A stretch of DNA of 37,128 nucleotides, taken from IMG/VR virus record IMGVR_UViG_3300049188_000036, positions 1 through 37,128 of that record; one strand, 5' to 3'. The position numbers and the translations under genes are program-made. The stretch comes from a virus. Of this stretch, positions 14,917-21,566 are shown in pieces (the first letter of the stretch is position 1; every line of letters begins with the position of its first letter). The notes under the pieces are model-generated. The model was given only the letters and a program-made list of their open reading frames with translations, ran no database searches and was not told where the DNA came from.

Positions 14917-15120
14917 CTATCTAAGGAGGGATACTTCCAGTCTCACACCCAGCGCCTCTGCGTAACGTTCGAGCGTGGTGATCTTTGGTTCCCGCTGTTT
15001 GTATTCGACTATTTGAACGAAGTTGGGGTGGACCCCCATCCTCTCCGCAACTGTTTTCTGGGTGAGACCCTGGCGCAGTCGCTCTGCTGTGAGAGCTTCC
15101 ACCACTTGCTGTGACAACAT
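14917..15120 (-). CDS. Cro/CI-type (XRE) helix-turn-helix regulator
   Basis: 67 residues: LTAERLRQGLTQKTVAERMGVHPNFVQIVEYKQREPKITTLERYAEALGVRLEV is a complete XRE HTH domain with the usual four to five helices and nothing else. AAAGGA lies 7 nt before ATG 15120. With no dimerisation domain beyond the HTH it is Cro-like, or a small immunity regulator. It is the only XRE protein in the window, so it is the best candidate to bind the palindromic operators found at other promoters (inference). An imperfect dyad AGAC/GTCT lies upstream of its own start. Confidence 0.85.
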   Translation of the reverse strand: MLSQQVVEALTAERLRQGLTQKTVAERMGVHPNFVQIVEYKQREPKITTLERYAEALGVRLEVSLLR

Positions 15121-15259
15121 CGTAGGTTCCTTTACGTCGAATTGATAGACATTTTCGTCTTTTTGGGTGGTTTATGACTTGATTTCGGGAAAATTATTTA
15201 GTAAGCCAGCTTGCGATCAACTGTTCCGCAAGGTAAGGCGCAGGATTGGCGCAAGATTG

Positions 15260-15709
15260 TCACAGCCTCTTGACATCGAGCTTCCAGGGCTTCGCAACCC
15301 TGTGCCGCTTCCTGACACCAGCCAAACCGAGGTCACTCCGGCGCTTGTAGACGCTCCGCAGGGACCGGCCCAGCTTGATGGCGATGTCCTCGTAGCTGTC
15401 GCCGCCGGCAATGCCACCACGCATGATCTGGTCATCCTCGGCGGTCCACAGCCGGTAGCGGCTGGTCTGCAGCTCCTCCGGGGGCCTTGGTGCCGGCACA
15501 CCGATCCCGCGCTCCTCCCTATCCTGTTTCTTCTGGAGGTTGGTGCAGACGTGGCAGACCTTGCGGCGGGCTTGGTTCTTGGTGCCGGCGTTCAGGATCG
15601 GGAAGCTGTCTGCGTCAGCGAGCTCCCCGCACTTGCGGCAGGTCCGGGCGAGGAGGGTGCGCTGGCCGGCCGAGAAGGGGCTGTTCGGACCCTTGCTCGG
15701 CAGCCTCAT
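15260..15709 (-). CDS. Zinc-finger plus SANT/Myb-like DNA-binding protein
   Basis: 149 residues from ATG 15709 (overlapping the stop of the small membrane gene). The N-terminal half has CRKCGELADADSFP...CHVC, a two-CxxC zinc site like those near phage HNH or homing-type proteins. The C-terminal half RLWTAEDDQIMRGGIAGGDSYEDIAIKLGRSLRSVYKRRSDLGL matches a Myb/SANT helix set (W-T-x-E-D, E-D-I-A, LGRS, R...LGL). No nuclease residues are seen, so it is called a DNA-binding protein, possibly a regulator or a degenerate relative of HNH-associated modules. The ribosome site is weak; translation is probably coupled. Confidence 0.75.
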   Translation of the reverse strand: MRLPSKGPNSPFSAGQRTLLARTCRKCGELADADSFPILNAGTKNQARRKVCHVCTNLQKKQDREERGIGVPAPRPPEELQTSRYRLWTAEDDQIMRGGIAGGDSYEDIAIKLGRSLRSVYKRRSDLGLAGVRKRHRVAKPWKLDVKRL

Positions 15710-15870
15710 GGCGAGGTGATGGCAATGGCAGTTGTAATGACAGTGCCGAGGGTGAACAGGAAGGTTGTCACCATCCAGGCGGGGTGTGTCCCGTGCATGG
15801 CGAACACGTAGCCGCTGGCAACTGCCAGCACGCCCAGCACCCAGGCGATGCGGTGGAAGATGGTCCTCAT
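15706..15870 (-). CDS. Small two-helix membrane protein (54 aa)
   Basis: Encodes MRTIFHRIAWVLGVLAVASG then YVFAMHGTHPAWMVTTFLFT and LGTVITTAIAITSP. Two hydrophobic spans (about 7-25 and 32-51) are joined by a short polar turn, MHGTHP. The ATG overlaps the upstream stop as ATGA and its own TGA overlaps the next ATG, exactly the spacing of its neighbours, which supports it as a real gene. It should sit in the host inner membrane. Function unknown; exclusion or lysis-related roles are possible but unsupported. Confidence 0.75.
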   Translation of the reverse strand: MRTIFHRIAWVLGVLAVASGYVFAMHGTHPAWMVTTFLFTLGTVITTAIAITSP

Positions 15871-16274
15871 GCCACCCACTCTTTAAGAAATGCCTGCAAC
15901 GCCGTGATGGCGGCTCGGGCCTTCTCCTCGCTGTGGCTGTCTCCGACGTACTTCTCGGCTGCCTTCCGTGCGTCCAGCCTGATTTGCTCCTTGCGCTGGA
16001 CTTCCTCAGCCGCTGCGATGCGGGGGTCATCGGTAGCGATCAGGGTGCCGGACCTGTAGCGGTCCCGGCCCATCTCCTTCAGCTCGCTCTTGTGTGACCA
16101 CTTAGGGATGTAGAAGGCCCGCCCGCCCTCCAGAGTAATGCGGGTCTTGGACACCTTGGTGATCTTGACCTTGGTGACGTTGGTGTAGCCCCAACTTCCC
16201 GTCTCGAAGATGACGGCCTCAACACCCGCGATGGCCCAGGGGAACTGCTCCGCGATGGTCTCCTGCTCGCTCAT
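15867..16274 (-). CDS. Hypothetical protein (135 aa)
   Basis: Not recognised. N-terminal beta region (AVIFETGSWGYTNVTKVKITKVSKTRITLEGGRAFYIPKW) resembles a small barrel that ends in a conserved-looking YIPKWS block. The C-terminal half is a long charged helix (DPRIAAAEEVQRKEQIRLDARKAAEKYV), probably a coiled coil. ATGA overlaps on both sides place it in a run of small early genes. Confidence 0.75.
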   Translation of the reverse strand: MSEQETIAEQFPWAIAGVEAVIFETGSWGYTNVTKVKITKVSKTRITLEGGRAFYIPKWSHKSELKEMGRDRYRSGTLIATDDPRIAAAEEVQRKEQIRLDARKAAEKYVGDSHSEEKARAAITALQAFLKEWVA

Positions 16275-16552
16275 GCTGCCTTCTCCTTGGTCTGTCCGTA
16301 GTGGGCGAAAATCTGTGCGTCGGCAGGCTCGAAGCCCTCCACCTCGACCCCGCAGTCGGCGCAGTGGCCGGTGGCGTAGACCTCGGTGTGCTCGCAGGGC
16401 TCAGCCTCGACCACCGGGGCCGGCTCCGTCAGCCCTGCACGGATCACACGGGCGAAGCTCGCCTCGGCCCGTTCGCGCTCCCTGGCCAGCTCGCGCTCGG
16501 CCTCCACCGGGTTGTCCCCGGCCCAGTCTGCCCAGTCTCCGGTCCAGCTCAT
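16271..16552 (-). CDS. Zinc-ribbon protein (93 aa)
   Basis: The C-terminal half carries CEHTEVYATGHCADCGVEVEGFEP, a C-x-H...C-x-x-C set that makes a zinc ribbon. The N-terminal half is a Glu/Arg-rich helix (PVEAERELARERERAEASFARVI). It overlaps neighbours as ATGA at both ends. Likely a protein- or nucleic-acid-binding early protein; no family can be named. Confidence 0.75.
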   Translation of the reverse strand: MSWTGDWADWAGDNPVEAERELARERERAEASFARVIRAGLTEPAPVVEAEPCEHTEVYATGHCADCGVEVEGFEPADAQIFAHYGQTKEKAA

Positions 16553-16743
16553 TTCCCTGCCTCCAATGCCGTGTTGAGAATGTCGTTGGTAATGCGGGCC
16601 GCGTCTTCCACCTTGAAGACAAACAACTCGGTGCCGCCGCCATCGCCGTTCTGATAGGTGATGACGATGTTGTGGCCGGACTCGCCCAGTTGGGTGGTGT
16701 AGGTGTCACCATCGGCGTCTGTGAAGCTGCGGGTCTTGCTCAT
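16549..16743 (-). CDS. Hypothetical protein (64 aa), first gene after promoter
   Basis: 64 residues from ATG 16743, preceded by AAGGAGCACATC; the longer frame runs into the promoter. The first half is beta (SFTDADGDTYTTQLGESGHNIVITYQN) and the last part a helix (VEDAARITNDILNTALEAG). It opens the transcript driven by the operator-promoter at 16782-16810. Function unknown. Confidence 0.75.
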   Translation of the reverse strand: MSKTRSFTDADGDTYTTQLGESGHNIVITYQNGDGGGTELFVFKVEDAARITNDILNTALEAGK

Positions 16744-16781
16744 GATGTGCTCCTTGCTCGGTGGTTTGTGGTGATGCTCTG

Positions 16782-16810
16782 ACAGTACACTCGCCTGCGA
16801 GGGTGTGCAA
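16782..16810 (-). promoter_or_regulatory. Promoter with built-in operator, for the 16743 gene
   Basis: Leftward TTGCAC (16805-16810), 17-bp spacer, TACTGT (16782-16787). The spacer contains CTCGCAGGCGAGTG, an imperfect form of the perfect dyad at 20348-20371 with one extra base in one arm. The placement between -35 and -10 is the same. Confidence 0.75.
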
Positions 16811-16855
16811 GCTTTATTTTTTCGGACTCGGTGTACCAACCTAGTAACCCTTGGG

Positions 16856-16900
16856 CAAAGAGAAACCCACCGGGCATCTGGGGGACCATTCCGGTGGGTT
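16856..16900 (-). terminator. Terminator after the 16920 gene
   Basis: AACCCACCGG/CCGGTGGGTT, 10-bp perfect stem (16864-16873 with 16891-16900) with a 17-nt loop, read leftward followed by TCTCTTT. It separates the 17573 gene from the next promoter at 16782-16810. Confidence 0.85.
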
Positions 16901-16919
16901 CTCGGTATTCAGCCTAGCA

Positions 16920-17573
16920 TCAGGATGCGGCAGCGCCTTCCAGTCGCGCCATGAGCAGGTCTGCCTGCTTGGTGATGAGGTCAGGGTCCGTGGAGTCGTA
17001 GAAGCCCCTGTCCCCATCCAGGAACTCGTTGTTGGGGCCGCAGATGAACCAGATGCCGCCCCTCCTCTCACGCTTGACCAATGTGAAGTCATCGGAGATG
17101 TACCAGCCGGCGAGGGATGCGTCATCGGGACGGAGCCACTTGATGTGGCCGAAGGCCGGTGCAGCTGCTGCCCTGCTGCGGTTCGATGCGGCCTTCAGCA
17201 CCTCCACCGGGCTGTTCTCGTTCACGGACTCAGGCAGCCGGCCCTCGGCGGCGAGGCGCTTGCGCAGGTCATATATCCAGACCGTGTTGCGCGAGCCCAG
17301 CTCTCGAAGGACCCGCTGGCCGGACCAGCCCAGCCCGCCTGATTCCTCGGTGGCCATGGCGTCCATGACGGCCCGGTCGCGGGCCTCCTGGAGTTCCTTC
17401 TTCTCCCTGGCCCACTTCTCAGAGAACTCTGTGTTGAGGTCGATGTTCTCCAACCGCAGGCGCTCTATCTCTGCGTTGTTGGCCTCGATCTTTGAATCAA
17501 CCTCGTGCCGTGCCTTTGCTCTATCTGCGGCGAACCCCCTCCACCTATTGTGTAACTCGATCATGGTGCTCAT
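16920..17573 (-). CDS. Hypothetical coiled-coil/HTH protein (217 aa)
   Basis: 217 residues from ATG 17573 (AGGAG about 10 nt upstream; a second ATG three codons on is possible). A charged coiled-coil N-terminus (about 15-80: KARHEVDSKIEANNAEIERL and on) leads to an HTH-like segment GWSGQRVLRELGSRNTVWIY. A C-terminal beta region follows with WYISDDFTLVKRERRGGIWF and NNEFLDGDRGFYDST. It is alone between terminator 16856-16900 and a 217-bp upstream gap, so it has its own promoter. The upstream sequence has CATAG-G-CTATG, a small dyad, at about 17643-17653. Function unknown; possibly a DNA-binding structural protein. Confidence 0.75.
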   Translation of the reverse strand: MSTMIELHNRWRGFAADRAKARHEVDSKIEANNAEIERLRLENIDLNTEFSEKWAREKKELQEARDRAVMDAMATEESGGLGWSGQRVLRELGSRNTVWIYDLRKRLAAEGRLPESVNENSPVEVLKAASNRSRAAAAPAFGHIKWLRPDDASLAGWYISDDFTLVKRERRGGIWFICGPNNEFLDGDRGFYDSTDPDLITKQADLLMARLEGAAAS

Positions 17574-17790
17574 CTGCAACGCGCTCCTTGTGGTGTATGT
17601 GTGTAGTGCTCCCGTGAAGTCGTTCTGTGTGTAGATACTTTCATAGCCTATGGAACTTATCAATAGCCTCGGATAAGAACAGTGTGTGTAGTTACCTCAT
17701 CGAGACCGGGTGAACAATGCCTCAATCAGTTTCGTGCGTAAGTAACCGTTTTTCTGGCATTGAGTGGAATTTTTCAGAGGGGGTGTACCC

Positions 17791-18045
17791 CTAGTGGCCG
17801 TCGCAGTCCATCACCTCGTGCATCTGCTGCCGTGTGAATCCCGCCTCGGCTGCCCTGCCCATGGCCTCGTAGAGGACCGAGGTGGCCAGGAAAGAGATGG
17901 GTGAATACTTGGCGTTGATGGCGTCGATGGCCTGCTGCACAGCCGTGTCAATCTCGACGTTGATCTTCTCCACTGCTTTGTGTGCCCGGTCAACATCAAG
18001 CATCGCGTTGGTGTCGCGCTGGGTGAAGTCTGCTACGTCGCTCAT
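17791..18045 (-). CDS. Hypothetical helical protein (84 aa)
   Basis: Not recognised. Mostly helical: NAMLDVDRAHKAVEKINVEIDTAVQQAIDAINAKY, then a C-terminal helix with FTRQQMHEVMDCDGH. The ATG at 18045 overlaps the stop of the upstream gene. It is the second gene transcribed leftward from the divergent control region, so an early role is likely. The 217-bp gap after it (17574-17790) has no ORF; it holds promoter-like A/T-rich sequence and TGTGTGTA words. Confidence 0.75.
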   Translation of the reverse strand: MSDVADFTQRDTNAMLDVDRAHKAVEKINVEIDTAVQQAIDAINAKYSPISFLATSVLYEAMGRAAEAGFTRQQMHEVMDCDGH

Positions 18046-18428
18046 GCGCTTGCCACCTTCCGCATGGCTGAGTTGAGTGCTTCGGACAATGACTCATCGT
18101 TGAGGTCATAGATGGCTTCCTCCGGCACACCATGGCGGTATGCAAGATAGGCTGCAGCCTCCAGCTCGGCAGCTATCGCTTCCTCCTCGGCGGTCCAGGC
18201 GCGCTCTGCGGCCTGCCTCTGATGGACCAGTGCGAGCTTGCGGACCATCATGTCCGAGGAGAGCTCATCGAGCTCTTTCAACAGGTGGCTCTGGCGCTCC
18301 AGGTCAGCGTTCTCACTGCCTCTTGGTTCCAACAGGATGGCTTTGACCTCCTGAAACAGTTCCCCGACCGTGGCTTCCCGCTCGGCGCGGGTCTTGCGGC
18401 GCTGGAACTGGACTACGTTGCTGCTCAT
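18042..18428 (-). CDS. Hypothetical helical protein (128 aa), first leftward gene
   Basis: Not recognised. AGGGGAGTCACC precedes ATG 18428. A basic start (VVQFQRRKTRAEREATVGEL) is followed by a long acidic coiled-coil (LLEPRGSENADLERQSHLLKELDELSSDMM) and a Glu/Ala helix. The C-terminal part YRHGVPEEAIYDLNDESLSEALNS resembles a small protein-interaction helix pair. It is the first gene expressed from the divergent control region into the left arm. Confidence 0.75.
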   Translation of the reverse strand: MSSNVVQFQRRKTRAEREATVGELFQEVKAILLEPRGSENADLERQSHLLKELDELSSDMMVRKLALVHQRQAAERAWTAEEEAIAAELEAAAYLAYRHGVPEEAIYDLNDESLSEALNSAMRKVASA

Positions 18429-18478
18429 GGTGACTCCCCTAGGTCTGTTTGGTGTGTACCCCTGTAGCTAACCACAGA

Positions 18479-18507
18479 AAAATATGAAGGCATAGGGTTT
18501 CGGCCAA
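18479..18507 (-). promoter_or_regulatory. Leftward early promoter candidate
   Basis: TTGGCC (18502-18507), 17-bp spacer, TATTTT (18479-18484), 51 bp before the first leftward start codon. GGGGTACACACC follows in the leader, a TACACAC word also seen in other leaders. Confidence 0.55.
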
Positions 18508-18793
18508 GAAATTCTCAAGGTCCGGTCAAGATTCCCCCGAAATCCGCCGAAATCCGCCCCACATTTTTGCCTCGGGGGGTTCTTTACCCACTTTTCGGGG
18601 CTGCGCCGGCGGGGCTCCCAGGGCCTCGGGGCGCGCCACTTGAAGCTTCAACCGTAAGTGGGGGCCGACTCTCGGGTATAGTTGTACCTTCAACCAAAAA
18701 TCGTTATAGAACCACCTGGAAACATGCTCGCAACGGAATTGCATAACCTTGCAATCATGCCGGCCGCCGTATGTAAATTGGTAAAAATAGCTG

Positions 18794-18822
18794 TTGACAC
18801 TACTAAACAAGTGCATCAGAGT
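18794..18822 (+). promoter_or_regulatory. Rightward promoter candidate
   Basis: Consensus TTGACA (18794-18799), 17-bp spacer, CAGAGT (18817-18822). The -10 is weak. It is 41 bp before the first rightward start codon at 18864. Confidence 0.6.
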
Positions 18823-18863
18823 TGACCCATCACCAACCGCACCAATTGAAAGCAGGCCCTAAA

Positions 18864-19061
18864 ATGTCCACTCTCACCGAATACTTCAACCGCCGCTCAC
18901 AGACAGCTGCAGCACCTGCCCCTGTTGTCTATGACAGCGAGCCAGACGCCGTTTATATCAAGGCATGGCAGCTCTCACTTGAAGAATGGGACGCCATGAA
19001 AGACCTTGATCGGGTGTGGCATCGTTGGAATGTTACTAAAGCTCCCGGCTTCAAGGCATGA
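18864..19061 (+). CDS. Hypothetical protein (65 aa), first rightward gene
   Basis: Not recognised. 65 residues from ATG 18864: MSTLTEYFNRRSQTAAAPAP, then acidic and aromatic (WQLSLEEWDAMKDLDRVWHRW). AGCAGG gives a modest ribosome site; an upstream in-frame start at 18822 would lie on the -10 and is rejected. It is the first gene of a block whose base composition and translation signals differ from the left arm. Confidence 0.65.
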   Translation: MSTLTEYFNRRSQTAAAPAPVVYDSEPDAVYIKAWQLSLEEWDAMKDLDRVWHRWNVTKAPGFKA

Positions 19062-19081
19062 CGCCAGAGGCTCGCCGGTTG

Positions 19082-19123
19082 GCATCGCGCGGCTTTTGGA
19101 CTAATCCACTAGTAACGCGATGC
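19082..19123 (+). repeat. Inverted repeat in the 19062-19209 gap
   Basis: GCATCGCG/CGCGATGC, 8-bp perfect arms with 26 nt between, in the leader before the 19210 gene. It may be an RNA fold controlling that gene; there is no T-run after it. Confidence 0.5.
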
Positions 19124-19209
19124 TGCCGACGGATTGAATATGCTTTAGCGGTTTGCGCAACACTCGCAGTAATGACTATCGGTTCACTGAATTTTTAGGG
19201 GAAATTGAA

Positions 19210-19566
19210 ATGCGAAATGCCAATTGGAGCAACAGCGAGGCTGTAGCGGTTTGGATGTCAGCCCGTCCCACACGCAACCCAATCATCGAATACCTTCGGG
19301 ATTACTTCGATTTCGGGGATATGTACGCTTCAACCATGGGAGCGTTGTTTGCCATCGCTGATGCCATGACAGACCTAGACCCCGATCTAGTGCCATCCGA
19401 ATGGGAGTTTCGGCAGGCGGCCGGTGGCAGCGATACCGAAGATGCAAATTACATCGCCATTACTGAAGCCATGGCAGCCGGGGCAACGGTTGAAGACTTG
19501 AAGCACGCCGGGGCAGTCTTCAGCCGGTTGGATTCAATGAACCGACTAACGGGGATTGATTACTAA
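19210..19566 (+). CDS. Hypothetical protein (118 aa), antirestriction-like in composition
   Basis: Not firmly recognised. I choose ATG 19210, with AGGGGA seven nt before it, over an upstream TTG in frame. The product is strongly acidic (YLRDYFDFGDMYA, AMTDLDPDLVPSEWEF, GSDTEDANYIAITEA) with few basic residues, a charge pattern seen in DNA-mimic and antirestriction proteins. Similarity to a known antirestriction family is not evident by eye, so the function is left open. No Cys or membrane segment. Confidence 0.7.
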   Translation: MRNANWSNSEAVAVWMSARPTRNPIIEYLRDYFDFGDMYASTMGALFAIADAMTDLDPDLVPSEWEFRQAAGGSDTEDANYIAITEAMAAGATVEDLKHAGAVFSRLDSMNRLTGIDY

Positions 19567-19631
19567 ACGGGGCCTGCAATTCTGCCAGGTACTTTGAAAA
19601 TTTTTGTTCCAACTCGCAAAAGGATTACGAA

Positions 19632-20162
19632 ATGACGCACGCATCGGAAATCATCGGTTACTCATTCAATGGCTCTACTTACTGCCCCGATTGCATCATT
19701 GAAGCGCTGCCAACGGGGCCGGGGCAGCCCTACGATGGTTGGAGCCTCGCTGACGGTGTGAGAATGTCGGTTGAAGACAATCTGTCTCAGATTGCTTATG
19801 CGTTTCAGATAGAGCGGACGGATGAAAGCAGTTTCGACAGCCACGATTTCCCAAAGGTCATTTTCAACTCGCAGGTTGAAACTGAGGATTATTGCGCAAC
19901 GTGCGGCCGGGACATCAGCGATGCTGACAGTGTGCCAACCAATCCGCTGATTTCGGATGTGTGGCATTACGGCAATGAACGCTCCGTAACCATGCTTCGG
20001 TATGACGCATTGAAAACCAAGCTTGAAGCCGAAGCACGCCACGGCTCAACTAAGGACAATGTGGACGCACGGCTTGCCAACGTTGCGGCAGCCCTGCGGG
20101 AGTTGGAGCGCACCGGGACATCCAACAGTTGGAGCTGGCACACTCTCACGTTGGAGGGCTAA
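19632..20162 (+). CDS. Zinc-binding hypothetical protein (176 aa)
   Basis: 176 residues; AAGGATTACGAA precedes ATG 19632. Two CxxC pairs, YCPDCIIEAL at the N-terminus and YCATCGRDISDAD in the middle, likely bind one zinc and bracket a domain of about 75 residues. The segment between is acidic (VEDNLSQIAYAFQIERTDESSFD). A charged helical C-terminus follows (LKTKLEAEARHGSTKDNVDA). The family is not known to me. It is the third gene of the unit ending at the 20266-20309 terminator. Confidence 0.75.
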   Translation: MTHASEIIGYSFNGSTYCPDCIIEALPTGPGQPYDGWSLADGVRMSVEDNLSQIAYAFQIERTDESSFDSHDFPKVIFNSQVETEDYCATCGRDISDADSVPTNPLISDVWHYGNERSVTMLRYDALKTKLEAEARHGSTKDNVDARLANVAAALRELERTGTSNSWSWHTLTLEG

Positions 20163-20165
20163 GCC

Positions 20166-20240
20166 ATGCTGCCGAAGCTAAAGCACGTCGCAGCTGTTGC
20201 GTTCGCTCTCATCATGTTCTGTCTGCCGCTTATGACCTAG
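20166..20240 (+). CDS. Very small membrane peptide (24 aa)
   Basis: Encodes MLPKLKHVAAVAFALIMFCL then PLMT: a Lys-rich start and one hydrophobic span. GGAGG lies 9 nt before ATG 20166, overlapping the end of the preceding gene, and the stop is followed by a strong terminator 25 bp later. The ribosome site and the position between stop and terminator are the support. It could be a single-span membrane toxin-like or lysis-modulating peptide (inference). Confidence 0.5.
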   Translation: MLPKLKHVAAVAFALIMFCLPLMT

Positions 20241-20265
20241 CGCTGACAGCCGGCCCCGTTGCCCC

Positions 20266-20309
20266 GTTGACCCCGTTTCCCCTGCAGGAAAACGGGGTCA
20301 ACATTTTTT
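20266..20309 (+). terminator. Strong terminator of the 18864-20240 unit
   Basis: GTTGACCCCGTTT/AAACGGGGTCAAC, a 13-bp perfect stem (20266-20278 with 20290-20302), 11-nt loop, then TTTTTT at 20304-20309. Confidence 0.93.
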
Positions 20310-20345
20310 CCAGGAAAAAATCTTGACCTATTTTCACCTGCCCTA

Positions 20346-20374
20346 TTTACACACTCGCCGGCGAGTGTGTAGAT
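20346..20374 (+). promoter_or_regulatory. Promoter with perfect palindromic operator
   Basis: TTTACA (20346-20351), 17-bp spacer, GTAGAT (20369-20374). A perfect 24-bp palindrome occupies 20348-20371: left half TACACACTCGCC, right half its exact complement. It fills the spacer and part of both hexamers, so a bound dimer would block RNA polymerase. The gene start is 40 bp downstream. Confidence 0.85.
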
Positions 20375-20414
20375 TGGTTCTAACGCATCCGAACAACAGT
20401 AAAGGACTAGGGCA

Positions 20415-20639
20415 ATGTTCACTCTCACCCAACACGGCAGGTTCACAGATACCAAGCGCACCGGGCTGAAGACGTGGCCTGCCGTAGTGGCTGAAGCTGC
20501 CCAGTTTGTCAACGCTTCAACGTCCGATCCTGCCCAGCGTGAAACACTGTTGGCAGCCGTTGAAGCTGCAGCCGGGGCCGGCGAGCCTGTAGCCCTCCCG
20601 AATGGGAAAACCCTTGAAATTGATTTCATCGAAGAATAA
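20415..20639 (+). CDS. Hypothetical protein (74 aa), first gene under palindrome control
   Basis: Not recognised. 74 residues: FTLTQHGRFTDTKRTGLKTW begins the protein, followed by an Ala-rich helix with a polar face (VVAEAAQFVNASTSDPAQRE, LLAAVEAAAGAGEP) and a terminal strand KTLEIDFIEE. GGACTAGGGCA precedes ATG 20415. As the first product of an operator-controlled unit, it might be expressed only when repression is lifted. Confidence 0.75.
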   Translation: MFTLTQHGRFTDTKRTGLKTWPAVVAEAAQFVNASTSDPAQRETLLAAVEAAAGAGEPVALPNGKTLEIDFIEE

Positions 20640-20677
20640 CCACACCAACCGCTAACCACACCGGAGGATTTAGAACC

Positions 20678-21124
20678 ATGGGAACGCTACTCGAAACGCA
20701 CGGGGCAATCATCACTTTGGACAAACTGCCAATTGGGCAGGCTCACAATCCGCACCATTTCCTGTTGAAGTGGCAAGGGCAGTCTACGGACTACGCACTA
20801 ACGCACGGCGGTTACGGCATCGAAACACGGGAAAACGTCATTCGGGGATATATGGACTATCTGACGATTGCCGGCCGGCGAGGCTACGGGGTCAACGGTT
20901 GGGTAGTCCGGTCTATTGAAAACCTGCAGGCTGTCAGCCTGCAGGGTGAGCCCGACCTAACCAACGATGCATTTTTCACTGACGAAATCGCACTCCCGAC
21001 CTTGAAGGGCATAAGGGCAGCCTTGAACTATACGGACGGTGCGCTGTCAGCGATAAACGGCGAGTTGGATGCTTGGGTTATGACGTGCGCCGCACGCTTC
21101 GGCATCCCCGAAGACAGCATGTAA
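20678..21124 (+). CDS. Hypothetical protein (148 aa)
   Basis: Not recognised. GGAGGATTTAGAACC precedes ATG 20678. Alternating strands and helices: AIITLDKLPIGQAHNPHHFLLKWQ, YGIETRENVIRGYMDYLTIAG, WVVRSIENLQAVSLQG, DEIALPTLKGIRAALNYTDGAL. There is no obvious catalytic motif; His26-Pro27-His-His could bind metal. Second gene of the palindrome-controlled unit. Confidence 0.75.
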   Translation: MGTLLETHGAIITLDKLPIGQAHNPHHFLLKWQGQSTDYALTHGGYGIETRENVIRGYMDYLTIAGRRGYGVNGWVVRSIENLQAVSLQGEPDLTNDAFFTDEIALPTLKGIRAALNYTDGALSAINGELDAWVMTCAARFGIPEDSM

Positions 21125-21194
21125 CCAAGCCTCCAATTTTTCCAGGTAAATTTTCCGGCCCCGTTGGTACACCTCACACCGAAGGATTAGAGCA

Positions 21195-21563
21195 ATGAAC
21201 CACGTATTACATGTTCTGACTGCAGACATGACAACGGATGCACGCATCACCGAACAACCGCAACAGCGGACGGCAACAGGCTACGGTCCCAAGCTGCCCA
21301 CGCCGTATATGTTCCGAATTGCCAACCGCTGGCACCGTGTCTACAATGCCAACTATGGCAACAGCGGCAGCCTCTACGTTGTCATCAAAGGGCAGGATTA
21401 CTATCTCGCCGGTAGCGCTGACTTGGTACTCGAAACCATTCGGGACGGCGGCAGCTACGCTGACGCACAAACCAAGCTGACGGGGATGCCGTCTTGGTTT
21501 CATGAGTCCGAAGCTGCAGCGGCAGCCGAAGGCAACCGCACCGACACCACGCCGGAGGCATAA
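21195..21563 (+). CDS. Hypothetical protein (122 aa)
   Basis: Not recognised. GAAGGATTAGAGCA precedes ATG 21195. A central aromatic beta region (YMFRIANRWHRVYNANYGN, GSLYVVIKGQDYYLAGSADLVLETIRDG) is followed by a helical tail ending AAAAEGNRTDTTPEA. The pattern of short Tyr-rich strands looks like a small compact binding domain. Ends four bp before the next start. Confidence 0.75.
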   Translation: MNHVLHVLTADMTTDARITEQPQQRTATGYGPKLPTPYMFRIANRWHRVYNANYGNSGSLYVVIKGQDYYLAGSADLVLETIRDGGSYADAQTKLTGMPSWFHESEAAAAAEGNRTDTTPEA

Positions 21564-21566
21564 GCC

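Larger units (their letters stand above)
18429..18863. promoter_or_regulatory. Divergent control region between left and middle arms
   Basis: 435 bp without a convincing gene. It contains the leftward promoter 18479-18507 and the rightward promoter 18794-18822. A directly repeated word CCGAAATCCG lies near 18537-18557, with a perfect 12-bp palindrome TTGAAGCTTCAA at 18640-18651 and a repeated TTCAACC half-site nearby. A dyad ATTGCA-6-TGCAAT lies at 18738-18755. The central part is very G/C-rich and the right part A/T-rich. It is the likely early switch of the phage. Confidence 0.65.

Noticed and set aside
18526-18816. Minus-strand ORF of 96 codons in the divergent control region
   Set aside because: Its start lies on the -35/-10 region of the rightward promoter, it has no ribosome site, its composition is unlike any neighbour, and it covers the dyads.
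19153-19209. TTG start 19 codons before the chosen start of the 19210 gene
   Set aside because: No ribosome site before the TTG, whereas AGGGGA is correctly placed before ATG 19210.
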